The notes under the pieces are model-generated. The model had not been told where the DNA came from and made no database searches. It saw only the letters and a list, made by a program, of their open reading frames with translations. From Variovorax atrisoli 110B (GTDB lineage: Bacteria > Pseudomonadota > Gammaproteobacteria > Burkholderiales > Burkholderiaceae_C), in assembly GCF_000382045.1 (NCBI RefSeq), contig NZ_KB907450.1:634204-698203 (forward strand): a DNA stretch of 64,000 bases, read 5' to 3'. Positions 43,203 to 51,952 of this stretch are shown here, piece by piece (positions within the stretch are counted from its first letter, which is position 1; each line of letters begins with the position of its first letter). Made by a program: the position numbers and the translations under genes.

Positions 43203-44300
43203 TCAGGCCGCGAGGGCGGCCGGCGTGTCCCAGATGCGGGCCCGGTACTGCGCCGGCGGCACGCCGAACCAGCGCTTGCAGGCCCGGAAGAAGTTGCTGC
43301 TGTCGACGAAGCCCAGCATGTCGGCCACGTCGGTCAGTGTGTGGCGGTCTTCGGCCAGGTATTGCTTCGCCAGTTCACGGCGGGTGCGGTCGAGCAGCGC
43401 CTGGAAGGACACCGATTCCTCCTGCAGCCGCCGCTGCAGCGTGCGCTCGGCCAGGCCGAGTCCCGAGGCCACGTCCTGCCGGCGCGGCTCGCCGTGCTGC
43501 AGCCGGCGTGCGATCTCGGCGCACACCAGCGTGCTGGTGGTGGTCTGGCCCAAAAGGTCGAGCTGCTCCTCGAGCAGGTGCTCCTGCATCTCCCCGAGCG
43601 TTTCGTGGAAGGTGGGAAGGGGCGTGGCAAGGTCGGCGGCCGACAGCAGCAGGCGGTTGGCCTCGGAGTTGAACCGCACCTCGCAGCCGAAGGCCTCGCG
43701 GTGCAGGCGGTCGTCGGCCGGGGATGGGTAGACGAACTCCATGGCCAGCGGCTGCAGGTCGCGCCGGGTGAGCCACTGGCACTGCATGAGCACGGTCAGC
43801 AGGGCGTATTCGACGCGCTGGCGCGGAATGGGCAGGCTGCCGCCGGTGTGTCGCATCACCATCCAGCAGCCGCGCGGATCGGGCTGCAGCGAGAACGCGG
43901 TCGCGTCCGAGATCACCGGCATGTAGCGCGTGAGCCGCACGAGCGCCGCTTCGAGGCTGGAGCTGCACGACATCGCATGCCCGACCGTGCCCAGCTTGCT
44001 GTGCGTGGAAGCCAGGTCGCGGTGCAGGCCCAGCGTGGGCCGGCCGGCGCGGGCCACCGCGAGCTGCCAGAGCACGGAGATCTCGTCGACCGGGATGCGG
44101 GCGTTCTGCCGGTGCAGCGAGTCGGGGTCGAAGCCGGCTTCGCGCAGCAGCGAGGGCACATCCAGCCCCTCGGCCTCGAACATCGACAGGACGCCCTCGA
44201 GCCATGCGGCCGAGCTGGTGCGCAGCTCCGGCTGCGGCATGCAGCCCGCCCGGCGTTGGGGGCTGCGCTGGCGCAGCGGCGTGGAGGCTCCTGAAGTCAT
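43203..44300 (-). CDS. AraC-family transcriptional regulator
   Basis: The 365-residue protein has an N-terminal ligand-binding part of the arabinose_bd/OruR type (segment GLHRDLASTHSKLGTVGHAMSCS) and a C-terminal double helix-turn-helix (LGLAERTLQRRLQEES, then TDVADMLGFVDSSNFFRACKRWFGVPPAQYR). It is divergent from the carboxylesterase gene at 44436 across a 135-base gap, so it probably regulates that gene and perhaps the acyl-CoA synthetase. The effector is unknown. In this subfamily some members respond to amino acids or fatty-acid-like signals. Confidence 0.9.
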   Translation of the reverse strand: MTSGASTPLRQRSPQRRAGCMPQPELRTSSAAWLEGVLSMFEAEGLDVPSLLREAGFDPDSLHRQNARIPVDEISVLWQLAVARAGRPTLGLHRDLASTHSKLGTVGHAMSCSSSLEAALVRLTRYMPVISDATAFSLQPDPRGCWMVMRHTGGSLPIPRQRVEYALLTVLMQCQWLTRRDLQPLAMEFVYPSPADDRLHREAFGCEVRFNSEANRLLLSAADLATPLPTFHETLGEMQEHLLEEQLDLLGQTTTSTLVCAEIARRLQHGEPRRQDVASGLGLAERTLQRRLQEESVSFQALLDRTRRELAKQYLAEDRHTLTDVADMLGFVDSSNFFRACKRWFGVPPAQYRARIWDTPAALAA

Positions 44301-44435
44301 TCGTTTGGCTTTGTTGCGATAGCGATGAAAACCGTGCCGGTTCCTAGAATTTTTTTACGTGTTCGGCGGCCCCGGAGTATGGGCGCGGCGCGTCAAGCCA
44401 GGAATTCCGATTAACCCGGTGTGGAGACAAGAAAC

Positions 44436-46280
44436 ATGGAGACAGAGGCAAACGCCCGAGCGCCGAAGGGCCCGGCAGCAGCAGGAAAGACGGCCACGGC
44501 CAGGGCTGCTGCCCTGGCGATGGCAGCGGCCGCCCTTGCGGCGCCTTCGGCCTGTGGAGGCGGCGGTTCCGATTCGTCGGGCTTCGTCTTCCTGCCCAGC
44601 GCGCCGCCGCCCGCACCGGCTCCCGCCCCGGCGCCGCCCGCGGCCGACGGCCCCATGGTCCGACAGACCACCGCCGGCAAGGTCGAGGGCGTGGACGACA
44701 GCGCCAGGACCGGCACCTGGTTCTGGAAGGGCATTCCCTTCGCCAAGCCGCCGGTCGGTGCGCTGCGCTGGCGCGCGCCCGCGGCGCCCGAGCCCTGGAC
44801 CGGCATCCGCCAGGCCAGCAAGTTCGGCAATGCCTGCCTGCAGATCGGCCGCATCTTCAGTCCCGGCGCCAACAACACCTACGACGAGACCATCGGCACC
44901 ATGCTGGGCAAGCCCTCGGGCAGCGAGGACTGCCTGTTCGTCAACATCTGGCGCCCGGCCACGGAAGAGAAGAACCTGCCGGTGCTGCTCTTCATCCATG
45001 GCGGCAGCAACATCTCGGGCTATACGGCGGACCCGCTGTACGACAGTGCCGCGCTGGCCAAGGCCGCCAATGCGGTGGTCATCACCGCCAGCTACCGGCT
45101 GGGCATCCTGGGCTTCCTGAACGTGCCGCAGCTGCGTCCGGGCGGGACGGAAGGCGACGACTCGGGCAACTTCGCGCTGCTGGACAACATGGCGGCGCTG
45201 CGCTTCATCCGCGACAACGCGGCCAGCTTCGGCGGCGACCCGGGCAACGTCACGCTCTCGGGCGAATCGGCCGGCGCCACCAACCTGCTGTCGGTGATGA
45301 CCTCGCCGATGGCCAAGGGCCTCTTCCACAAGGCCTTCGAGATGAGCGGCGGCATCTCGCTGGCGAGCAACCTGCCGGCGGGCACGCTGCCTTCGCTGTC
45401 GCCGGCCTCGGTCTCGCTGGCGCAGGGCGAGGCCATCCTGGAGAAGCTGCTCGTCGCCGACGGCACCGTCGCCGACGCCACGGCCGCCAAGGCCTACATC
45501 GCCGGTCGCACGCCGGCGCAGATCGCCGACTACCTGCGCGCGCAGGACGGCGGCAAGATGCTCACCACCGTGGTCGCGGCCGGCCTCGGCGCGGTCGGCC
45601 CCATTCCCGACGGCACGGTGATCCCGACCGACCCCATCGGCGCCATCGCCGCCGATCAGTACGTGAAGGTGCCGATGCTCTCGGGCAACACGCGCGACGA
45701 GGGCAAGCTGTTCGCATCGCTGCTGGGCACCATCGGCTTCCCGAAGTCGGGCTGGATCGTCTCCGATGCCCAGCGCTTCTCGATGATGTTCAACTTCAAC
45801 CCCGATGCGGCGCCCACGCTCAAGGTGGAAGACATCATCGACCCGTTCTACCTTCCGGTAGACAAGCCCGGCACCGGCTACGACGCGGCGACGGCCCTCA
45901 TCACCAAAGGGCTGTTCGAGGCCAACCGCGACAACCTGCTCGACACGATGAAGACGCGCCAGTCGAACATCTGGCACTACCGACTCGACTGGGCCCAGCA
46001 GGCCGCGCCCTGGAACGACGTGTACGGCGCCGCGCACGCCTTCGACCTGCCTTTCGTGTTCGGCAATTTCGGCCCCTCGGTGCTGTCTAACGTGATACGC
46101 GGCAAGGCCAACGAGAAGGGGAGGCTGGCGCTGTCGAACGCGGTCATGGCCAGCGTGGGCGCCTTCATGCGAAAGGGCGATCCGAACACGCCCGAACTTG
46201 GTGCAACCTGGGCGCCGTGGCCCTCGCAGCTGCTGCTCGACGCCACACCCGCCGCCACCCAGATCACGCTCAAGCAATGA
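44436..46280 (+). CDS. Type-B carboxylesterase lipoprotein
   Basis: The 614-residue protein opens with an Ala-rich signal, a probable lipobox APSAC, and a Gly/Pro spacer, so it should be exported. The hydrolase has the oxyanion motif HGGSN, the nucleophile elbow GESAGATN, the acid in GNTRDEGKLF and the His in GAAHAFDLPFVFG. The catalytic triad is complete. It would cleave carboxylic esters outside the cytoplasm. I chose ATG at 44436 with a GGAG nine bases upstream; a GTG at 44421 is in frame. The acyl-CoA synthetase downstream would activate released acids, and the divergent AraC gene may control it. Confidence 0.9.
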   Translation: METEANARAPKGPAAAGKTATARAAALAMAAAALAAPSACGGGGSDSSGFVFLPSAPPPAPAPAPAPPAADGPMVRQTTAGKVEGVDDSARTGTWFWKGIPFAKPPVGALRWRAPAAPEPWTGIRQASKFGNACLQIGRIFSPGANNTYDETIGTMLGKPSGSEDCLFVNIWRPATEEKNLPVLLFIHGGSNISGYTADPLYDSAALAKAANAVVITASYRLGILGFLNVPQLRPGGTEGDDSGNFALLDNMAALRFIRDNAASFGGDPGNVTLSGESAGATNLLSVMTSPMAKGLFHKAFEMSGGISLASNLPAGTLPSLSPASVSLAQGEAILEKLLVADGTVADATAAKAYIAGRTPAQIADYLRAQDGGKMLTTVVAAGLGAVGPIPDGTVIPTDPIGAIAADQYVKVPMLSGNTRDEGKLFASLLGTIGFPKSGWIVSDAQRFSMMFNFNPDAAPTLKVEDIIDPFYLPVDKPGTGYDAATALITKGLFEANRDNLLDTMKTRQSNIWHYRLDWAQQAAPWNDVYGAAHAFDLPFVFGNFGPSVLSNVIRGKANEKGRLALSNAVMASVGAFMRKGDPNTPELGATWAPWPSQLLLDATPAATQITLKQ

Positions 46281-46394
46281 GCCGCTTCGTTCAATCGTGC
46301 AGTGCGGGTTTGTGTCATTGTGCAAATGGCCGAAGCTTGCGTGAATGCGTTGTTCCCGAGCTTTGAAGAAGTCATTTCACATAGGAGTCCGTAG

Positions 46395-48038
46395 ATGCTG
46401 GGTTTGATGCAAGACCAACCGCTTCTGATCTCGTCGCTGATCGAGTTCGCCGAGCGCCACAACGGCGACGGCGAGATCGTCTCGCGCCGTGTCGAAGGCG
46501 ATATCCACCGCTGCACGTGGCGCGACATCGCATCGCGCGCCAGGCAGGTGGCCAACGCGCTGGACGGCGAGCAGCTGCTGTTCAGCGACCGCATCGCCAC
46601 CCTGGCCTGGAACGGCTATCGCCACCTGGAGCTGTACTACGGCGTGAGCGGCAGCGGCCGCGTGCTGCACACCATCAACCCGCGCCTGCACCCCGACCAG
46701 ATCGCGTGGATCGCCAACCATGCCGAAGACCAGATCCTGTGCTTCGACCTCACGTTCCTGCCGCTGGTGCAGGCGGTGCACGCGCGCTGTCCCACGATCC
46801 GGAAATGGGTTGCACTGTGTGATGCCGACAGGCTCCCCGCCGACAGCGGCGTGCCCAATCTCGTGAGCTACGAGACCTGGATGGGCACGCAGTCCACCGA
46901 GTACGAGTGGCCCACCTTCGACGAGAACTCCGCCTCCAGCATGTGCTACACGAGCGGCACCACGGGCAACCCCAAGGCCGCGCTCTACAGCCATCGCTCG
47001 ACCATGCTGCATGCGTATGCCGCCGCGCTGCCCGACGTGATGCGCCTGTCGGCGCGCGACTCTGTGCTGCCGGTGGTGCCCATGTTCCACGTCAACGCAT
47101 GGGGCATCCCGTACTCGGCCGCGCTGGTCGGCTGCAAGCTGGTGTTTCCGGGCGCGGCGCTCGACGGCAAGTCGGTGTACGAGCTGATCGAGTCGGAAGG
47201 CGTGACCTTCGCAGCCGGCGTGCCCACCGTGTGGCAGATGCTGCTGGGCCACATGCAGGCCGGCGGCCTGAAGTTCAGCAAGCTCAATCGCACGGTGATC
47301 GGCGGCTCGGCATGTCCGCCGGCCATGATCAAGGCGTTCCAGGAGCTCTACGGGGTGGAAGTGCTGCACGCCTGGGGCATGACCGAGATGAGCCCGCTGG
47401 GCACACTGTGCACGCTCAAGAACAAGCACCTGTCGCTGCCGCCCGATGCGCAGCTGCAGATCCGCATGAAGCAGGGCCGCGCCATCTTCGGCGTCGACAT
47501 GAAGATCGTCGACGGCGACGGCAAGGAACTGCCCTGGGACGGCAAGGCCTATGGCGACCTGCTGGTCAAGGGTCCGTGGATCGTCAAGGAGTACTTCAAG
47601 GGCGAGGGTGGCGATCCGCTCATTCCCGACGAACGCAACCGCGGCTGGTTCCCCACCGGCGACGTGGCCACCATCGACGCCGAGGGCTACCTGCAGATCA
47701 CCGACCGCAGCAAGGACGTGATCAAGTCCGGCGGCGAATGGATCAGCTCCATCGACATCGAGAACATCGCCGTCGCGCATCCGGCCGTGGCCATGGCCGC
47801 GTGCATCGGCGTGTTTCATCCGAAGTGGGACGAGCGGCCGATCATCGCCGTCGCGAAGAAGCCCAATGCGGAGGTCACGCGCGAGGAGCTGCTGAAGTTC
47901 TACGAGGGCAAGACCGCCAAGTGGCAGATCCCGGACGACGTGGTGTTCGTCGACGCCATCCCGCTGGGCGCCACCGGAAAGATCCTCAAGACGAAGCTGC
48001 GGGAGCTGCTCAAGGACTACAAGCTGCCCACGGCTTGA
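46395..48038 (+). CDS. Fatty-acid/long-chain acyl-CoA synthetase (AMP-binding)
   Basis: The 547-residue enzyme activates carboxylic acids with ATP and CoA. Motifs are [18 protein letters not shown] (the phosphate loop, with Ala where Gly is usual), [42 protein letters not shown] and the catalytic Lys in [13 protein letters not shown]. Related enzymes include the methylthiopropionyl-CoA ligase DmdB and medium/long-chain ligases; the substrate cannot be told from sequence. The ATG at 46395 has AGGAG upstream. It follows the carboxylesterase by 114 bases. Confidence 0.93.
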   Translation: MLGLMQDQPLLISSLIEFAERHNGDGEIVSRRVEGDIHRCTWRDIASRARQVANALDGEQLLFSDRIATLAWNGYRHLELYYGVSGSGRVLHTINPRLHPDQIAWIANHAEDQILCFDLTFLPLVQAVHARCPTIRKWVALCDADRLPADSGVPNLVSYETWMGTQSTEYEWPTFDENSASSMCYTSGTTGNPKAALYSHRSTMLHAYAAALPDVMRLSARDSVLPVVPMFHVNAWGIPYSAALVGCKLVFPGAALDGKSVYELIESEGVTFAAGVPTVWQMLLGHMQAGGLKFSKLNRTVIGGSACPPAMIKAFQELYGVEVLHAWGMTEMSPLGTLCTLKNKHLSLPPDAQLQIRMKQGRAIFGVDMKIVDGDGKELPWDGKAYGDLLVKGPWIVKEYFKGEGGDPLIPDERNRGWFPTGDVATIDAEGYLQITDRSKDVIKSGGEWISSIDIENIAVAHPAVAMAACIGVFHPKWDERPIIAVAKKPNAEVTREELLKFYEGKTAKWQIPDDVVFVDAIPLGATGKILKTKLRELLKDYKLPTA

Positions 48039-48065
48039 CCGCCGGGGCTGCCGCGGGCGCCGCGC

Positions 48066-48082
48066 TGTCGCATACGCGATAG
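48066..48082. promoter_or_regulatory. Shared palindromic site upstream of the first Liv binding-protein gene
   Basis: TGTCGCATACGCGATAG contains the palindrome TCGC-N4-GCGA. The same 17-base motif, with one difference in the middle, occurs at 49485-49501 before the paralogous gene. Both are just over 100 bases from their start codons. It may be an operator, or a leftover of the tandem duplication. Confidence 0.45.
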
Positions 48083-48181
48083 CAAGGCGGCCCCGGCGGC
48101 CTTGCTTGCGGGCAATCCCTGTGCGGCGGAAAAAGGGCCGCTTGTACGCTGGCGTTCCGCCTTTCACATTGGAGACTCTTC

Positions 48182-49411
48182 ATGCAAGTTGCCATCAAGT
48201 CCGTAGCTGCCTGTGCAATGTTGGCGAGTGCTGCCGCCGCGTTCGCGCAGAAGGGCGAGACAGTCAAGATCGCCTGGCTCGACCCGCTTTCGGGCCTGAT
48301 GGCTGCGGTGGGCACCAACCAGCTGAAGACCACGCAGTTCCTCGCCGAAGAGTTCAACAAGAAGAACCAGTCGGGCGTGAAGTTCGAGATCATCGCGCTG
48401 GACAACAAGCTCAGCCCGCAGGAGACCACCGCGGCGCTGCGTTCCGCGCAGGACCAGGGTGCGCGCTACATCATGCAGGGCAACGGCTCGGGCCCCGCGC
48501 TCGCGATCATCGACGCGATCGAGAAGAACAACGCGCGCAACCCGGGCAAGGAGCTGCTGTACATGAACTACGCAGCCGTCGACCCCGACCTGACCAACAG
48601 CAAGTGCAGCTACTGGCACTTCCGGCTCGACGCCGACACGTCGATGAAGATGGAGGCGCTGACCACCTGGATGAAGGACCAGCCCGACATCAAGAAGGTC
48701 TACATCCTCGGGCAGAACTATGCGCACGGCGTGCAGGTGTCGAAGTACGCCAAGGAAGACCTGAAGGTGAAGCGCCCCGACATCCAGATCGTGGGCGACG
48801 ACCTCCATCCGCTCGCGCAGGTGCGCGACTTCTCGCCCTACATCGCGAAGATCAAGGCATCGGGCGCCGACACCGTCATCACCGGCAACTGGGGCTCCGA
48901 CCTGTCGCTGCTCATCAAGGCAGCGAACGACTCCGGCCTGGACGTCAAGTTCCTCACCTACTATGCGCCGGGCGCCGGCACGCCCACCGCGATGGGCGCG
49001 ACCTCCGCGGGCAAGGTCTACACCGTCGCCTACGCCCACTACAACATGGGCGGCGAGATCCAGCAGCTGCTCGCAGGCTACAAGAAGCGCATGAACGACG
49101 ACCTCACGCAGTCGTCGATCTACCACGTGTTCGCGCTGCTCGATGCGGCCTTCACCAAGACGAAGTCGACCGACCCGGTGAAGGTGGCGGCCGCACTGGA
49201 AGGCATGAAGATCAAGAGCTTCAACGGCGAGGTCGAGATGCGCAAGTCCGACCACCAGTTGCAGCAGGGCCTCTACATCGCGCGGTGGGAGAAGGCGAGC
49301 GCAAAGTACCCCTACGACGCGGAGAACACCGGCTACACCAACGTTCCCGTGAAGTACTTCGAATCGTACGTGGCGAGCACGCCCACGTCGTGCCAGATGA
49401 AGCGTCCCTAG
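48182..49411 (+). CDS. Branched-chain amino-acid ABC transporter binding protein (copy 1)
   Basis: This is a type I periplasmic binding protein (LivJ/Peripla_BP_6). The 409 residues have a signal peptide ending AFA-QKGETVKIAW. Family features are DNKLSPQETTAALRSA and YIMQGNGSGPALAI, with a ligand-pocket region GSDLSLLIKAAND and the last residues STPTSCQMKRP. The protein at 49610 is nearly the same throughout, so the pair arose by tandem duplication. The ATG at 48182 has GGAG upstream. The shared LivHMGF genes are downstream. The ligand is not certain: family members bind Leu/Ile/Val, other amino acids, or small amides and aromatic acids. Confidence 0.92.
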   Translation: MQVAIKSVAACAMLASAAAAFAQKGETVKIAWLDPLSGLMAAVGTNQLKTTQFLAEEFNKKNQSGVKFEIIALDNKLSPQETTAALRSAQDQGARYIMQGNGSGPALAIIDAIEKNNARNPGKELLYMNYAAVDPDLTNSKCSYWHFRLDADTSMKMEALTTWMKDQPDIKKVYILGQNYAHGVQVSKYAKEDLKVKRPDIQIVGDDLHPLAQVRDFSPYIAKIKASGADTVITGNWGSDLSLLIKAANDSGLDVKFLTYYAPGAGTPTAMGATSAGKVYTVAYAHYNMGGEIQQLLAGYKKRMNDDLTQSSIYHVFALLDAAFTKTKSTDPVKVAAALEGMKIKSFNGEVEMRKSDHQLQQGLYIARWEKASAKYPYDAENTGYTNVPVKYFESYVASTPTSCQMKRP

Positions 49412-49431
49412 GCGCTTTGTGAACGCGTTTC

Positions 49432-49466
49432 CTACCCGGCGGTAGCAGGTGCCTACCGGCGGGTAG
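49432..49466. other. 14-bp inverted repeat after the first binding-protein gene
   Basis: CTACCCGGCGGTAG and CTACCGGCGGGTAG pair over 14 bases with one mismatch and a 7-base loop. The structure starts 20 bases after the stop and has no T-run, so it is not a standard terminator. Such stem-loops after binding-protein genes often protect the upstream mRNA, and that is the most likely reading. Confidence 0.55.
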
Positions 49467-49484
49467 CAAATTGGAGAAACGCGG

Positions 49485-49501
49485 TGTCGCATGCGCGATA
49501 G
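49485..49501. promoter_or_regulatory. Shared palindromic site upstream of the second Liv binding-protein gene
   Basis: TGTCGCATGCGCGATAG is the second copy of the motif seen at 48066-48082. The palindromic TCGC-N4-GCGA half-sites and the flanking TG and TAG are kept, while the middle changes by one base. Confidence 0.45.
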
Positions 49502-49609
49502 AAACGGGCCTTTGCGGCGCCCCTCTTACGGGCATTCCCTGAGGGGAGGGGCTGCAAACGCTTGTACTCTCGTGCGGCGTTTTGAATCGGTTTGACCAGG
49601 AGATATAGA

Positions 49610-50842
49610 TTGAACTTCGCTCTGAAAATCGCCGCCGCAGCCGTCATCGCTGCCACCGCCACCGGTGCCTTTGCCCAGAAGGGTGAAACCGTCAAGATCG
49701 CATGGCTCGACCCGCTGTCGGGCCTGATGGCCGCGGTCGGGACGAACCAGCTCAAGACCTTCCAGTTCTTCGCCGAGGAGTTCAACAAGAAGAATGCGGC
49801 GGGCGTGAAGTTCGAGATCATCGGCATCGACAACAAGCTCAGCCCGCAGGAGACCACCAGCGCGCTGCGCTCGGCCCTCGACCAGGGCGCGCGCTACATC
49901 GTGCAGGGCAACGGCTCGGGCCCGGCCCTGGCCATCATCGACGCGCTCGAGAAGAACAACGCGCGCAACCCCGGCAAGGAAGCGCTGTACCTGAACTACG
50001 CGGCCGTCGACCCCGACCTGACCAACAGCAAGTGCAGCTACTGGCAGTACCGCTTCGACGCCGACACGTCGATGAAGATGGAGGCGCTGACCACCTACAT
50101 GAAGGACCAGCCGGAGATCAAGAAGGTCTACCTGCTGAACCAGAACTACGCGCACGGCCAGCAGGTCTCGAAGTTCGCGAAGGACAACCTCAAGACCAAG
50201 CGCCCCGACGTGCAGATCGTCGGCGACGACCTGCATCCGCTCGCGCAGGTGCGCGACTTCTCGCCCTACATCGCGAAGATCAAGGCATCGGGTGCCGACA
50301 CCGTCATCACCGGCAACTGGGGCTCCGACCTGGCGCTGCTGATCAAGGCCGCCAACGACTCGGGCCTGAACGTCAAGTTCTACACCTACTACGCGGTGAC
50401 CACCGGCACGCCGACGGCCATGGGCGCGGCTTCCGACGGCAAGGTCTACCAGGTCGGCTACGCCCACTACAACATGGGCGGCGACATGCAGAAGTACGCC
50501 GACGACTTCAAGAAGAAGTTCAACGACGACCTCTACACCACCGACATCTACACGGTGTTCCAGGCTCTCACCGAAGCCTTCGTGAAGACCAAGTCGACCG
50601 ACCCGGTGAAGGTGGCGGCCGCGATGGAAGGCATGAAGTTCAAGAGCTTCAACGGCGAGATCGAGCTGCGCAAGACCGACCACCAGGCACAGCAGGGCCT
50701 GTACATCGCCAAGTGGGAGAAGGCCAGCGCCAAGTATCCGTACAGCCCCGAGAACACCGGCTACACGCTGGTGCCGGTGAAGTACTACGACGCGTACGTG
50801 GCGAGCACGCCCACCTCGTGCCAGATGAAGCGTCCGGGATGA
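49610..50842 (+). CDS. Branched-chain amino-acid ABC transporter binding protein (copy 2)
   Basis: This 410-residue paralogue of the preceding gene has the same signal-peptide end (AFA-QKGETVKIAW), core and last residues. By eye about four in five residues match. Differences are scattered; one cluster lies in TYYAVTTGTPTAMGAASDG versus TYYAPGAGTPTAMGATSAG, near the expected ligand pocket. The start is TTG at 49610, chosen because AGGAGAT lies six bases upstream and it gives a normal signal peptide (MNFALKIAAAAV); the open frame extends to a TTG at 49592. Two binding proteins for one LivHMGF channel would widen ligand range. Confidence 0.92.
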   Translation: MNFALKIAAAAVIAATATGAFAQKGETVKIAWLDPLSGLMAAVGTNQLKTFQFFAEEFNKKNAAGVKFEIIGIDNKLSPQETTSALRSALDQGARYIVQGNGSGPALAIIDALEKNNARNPGKEALYLNYAAVDPDLTNSKCSYWQYRFDADTSMKMEALTTYMKDQPEIKKVYLLNQNYAHGQQVSKFAKDNLKTKRPDVQIVGDDLHPLAQVRDFSPYIAKIKASGADTVITGNWGSDLALLIKAANDSGLNVKFYTYYAVTTGTPTAMGAASDGKVYQVGYAHYNMGGDMQKYADDFKKKFNDDLYTTDIYTVFQALTEAFVKTKSTDPVKVAAAMEGMKFKSFNGEIELRKTDHQAQQGLYIAKWEKASAKYPYSPENTGYTLVPVKYYDAYVASTPTSCQMKRPG

Positions 50843-50846
50843 CGTT

Positions 50847-50885
50847 CGCTCCCAGGCTGCGCGCACTGCGTGTCGCTCATGCAGC
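50847..50885. repeat. Intergenic GC-rich repeat, partial copy
   Basis: The sequence CTCCCAGGCTGCGCGCACTGCGTGTCGCT matches only the left part of the repeat at 9570 and 59877. The right, hairpin-forming part (AACACC...GGTGTT) is missing. It follows the second binding-protein gene and may be a decayed copy. Confidence 0.6.
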
Positions 50886-50939
50886 CTGTGCCGTGCAACG
50901 CACGGCGAGGGACTGAGCCCGGCAGCCTGCTTGTTGGTC

Positions 50940-50975
50940 GAGGCCCGACTTCAACACTCGGGCCTCTTTCTTTTT
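50940..50975 (+). terminator. Rho-independent terminator between the binding-protein gene and livH
   Basis: A perfect 9-bp stem GAGGCCCGA/TCGGGCCTC with a 9-base loop is followed by TTTCTTTTT. It ends 20 bases before livH. Partial read-through here would give more binding protein than permease, as is usual for such systems. Confidence 0.88.
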
Positions 50976-50994
50976 CAACTGACACGAAAGACCG

Positions 50995-51948
50995 ATGAAC
51001 GTCGAATTCTTCGTCATCTCGCTGCTCAACGGCGTGAGCTACGGCTTGCTGCTGTTCATGCTGAGCTCCGGCCTCACGCTGATCTTCAGCATGATGGGCG
51101 TGCTCAACTTCGCGCACGCGAGCTTCTACATGCTGGGTGCCTACTTCGCCTACACGCTGTCGGGCATTCTCGGCTTCTGGCCGGCGCTCTTCATCGCGCC
51201 GCTGCTGGTGTTCGCACTGGGCGCCGCCTTCGAGCGCTACTGCCTGCGCCGCGTCCACAAGTTCGGCCACGTGCCCGAGCTGCTGGTGACCTTCGGCCTT
51301 TCGTACCTGATCCTCGAAGTCGTGCAGCTGGTGTGGGGCCGCTCCACGGTGCCCTACGGCCTGCCGTCGGCGCTGCAGGGACCGCTCTTCACGCTCTACG
51401 GCACGCAGTTCCCCAAGTCGCGCTCCTTCATCATGCTGGTGGCGGTGCTGATGCTGGTGTCGGTGTGGCTGCTGCTCACGCGCACGCGCATCGGCCTGGT
51501 GATCCAGGCGGCGCTCAAGCACCCCGAGATGGTCGAGGCGCTGGGCCACAACGTGCCGCGCGTCTTCATGCTGGTCTTCGGCGGCGGCGCCGCGCTGGCG
51601 GGACTGGCCGGCGTGGTCGGCGGCAACACCTACGTCACCGAGCCGGCGATGGCTGCGTCGGTCGGCTCCATCATCTTCGTGGTGGTGGTGGTCGGCGGCA
51701 TGGGCTCGCTGGCGGGCGCCTTCCTGGCCTCGCTGATCATCGGCGTGGTGCAGACCTTCGCCGTGGCCATGGACCAGTCGCTGGCCACCGGACTGCAGGC
51801 CTTCGGCGTGGCGGTGACCGACCAGACCTTCGGCTACGAGCTGCTCAAGCTGACGATCTCGCAGGTCGCGCCGATCCTTCCGTACCTCTTCCTGGTGCTG
51901 ATCCTCATCTTCAGGCCCAAGGGTCTTCTCGGAACCCGGGAGGACTGA
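50995..51948 (+). CDS. livH: Branched-chain amino-acid ABC transporter permease LivH
   Basis: LivH is one of two inner-membrane channel subunits. The 317-residue protein has about eight helices and the family start VISLLNGVSYGLLLFMLSSGLTLIF with MGVLNFAHASFYMLGAY. The conserved loop RTRIGLVIQAALKHPEMVEALGHN is the ATPase docking site. It starts 20 bases after a terminator and ends four bases before livM. Confidence 0.95.
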   Translation: MNVEFFVISLLNGVSYGLLLFMLSSGLTLIFSMMGVLNFAHASFYMLGAYFAYTLSGILGFWPALFIAPLLVFALGAAFERYCLRRVHKFGHVPELLVTFGLSYLILEVVQLVWGRSTVPYGLPSALQGPLFTLYGTQFPKSRSFIMLVAVLMLVSVWLLLTRTRIGLVIQAALKHPEMVEALGHNVPRVFMLVFGGGAALAGLAGVVGGNTYVTEPAMAASVGSIIFVVVVVGGMGSLAGAFLASLIIGVVQTFAVAMDQSLATGLQAFGVAVTDQTFGYELLKLTISQVAPILPYLFLVLILIFRPKGLLGTRED

Positions 51949-51952
51949 AGCG

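Noticed and set aside
46320..46345. sigma-54-like TGGC...TTGC before the acyl-CoA synthetase gene
   Set aside because: The spacing between GG and GC is nine bases where ten is required, and the -24 element is poor.
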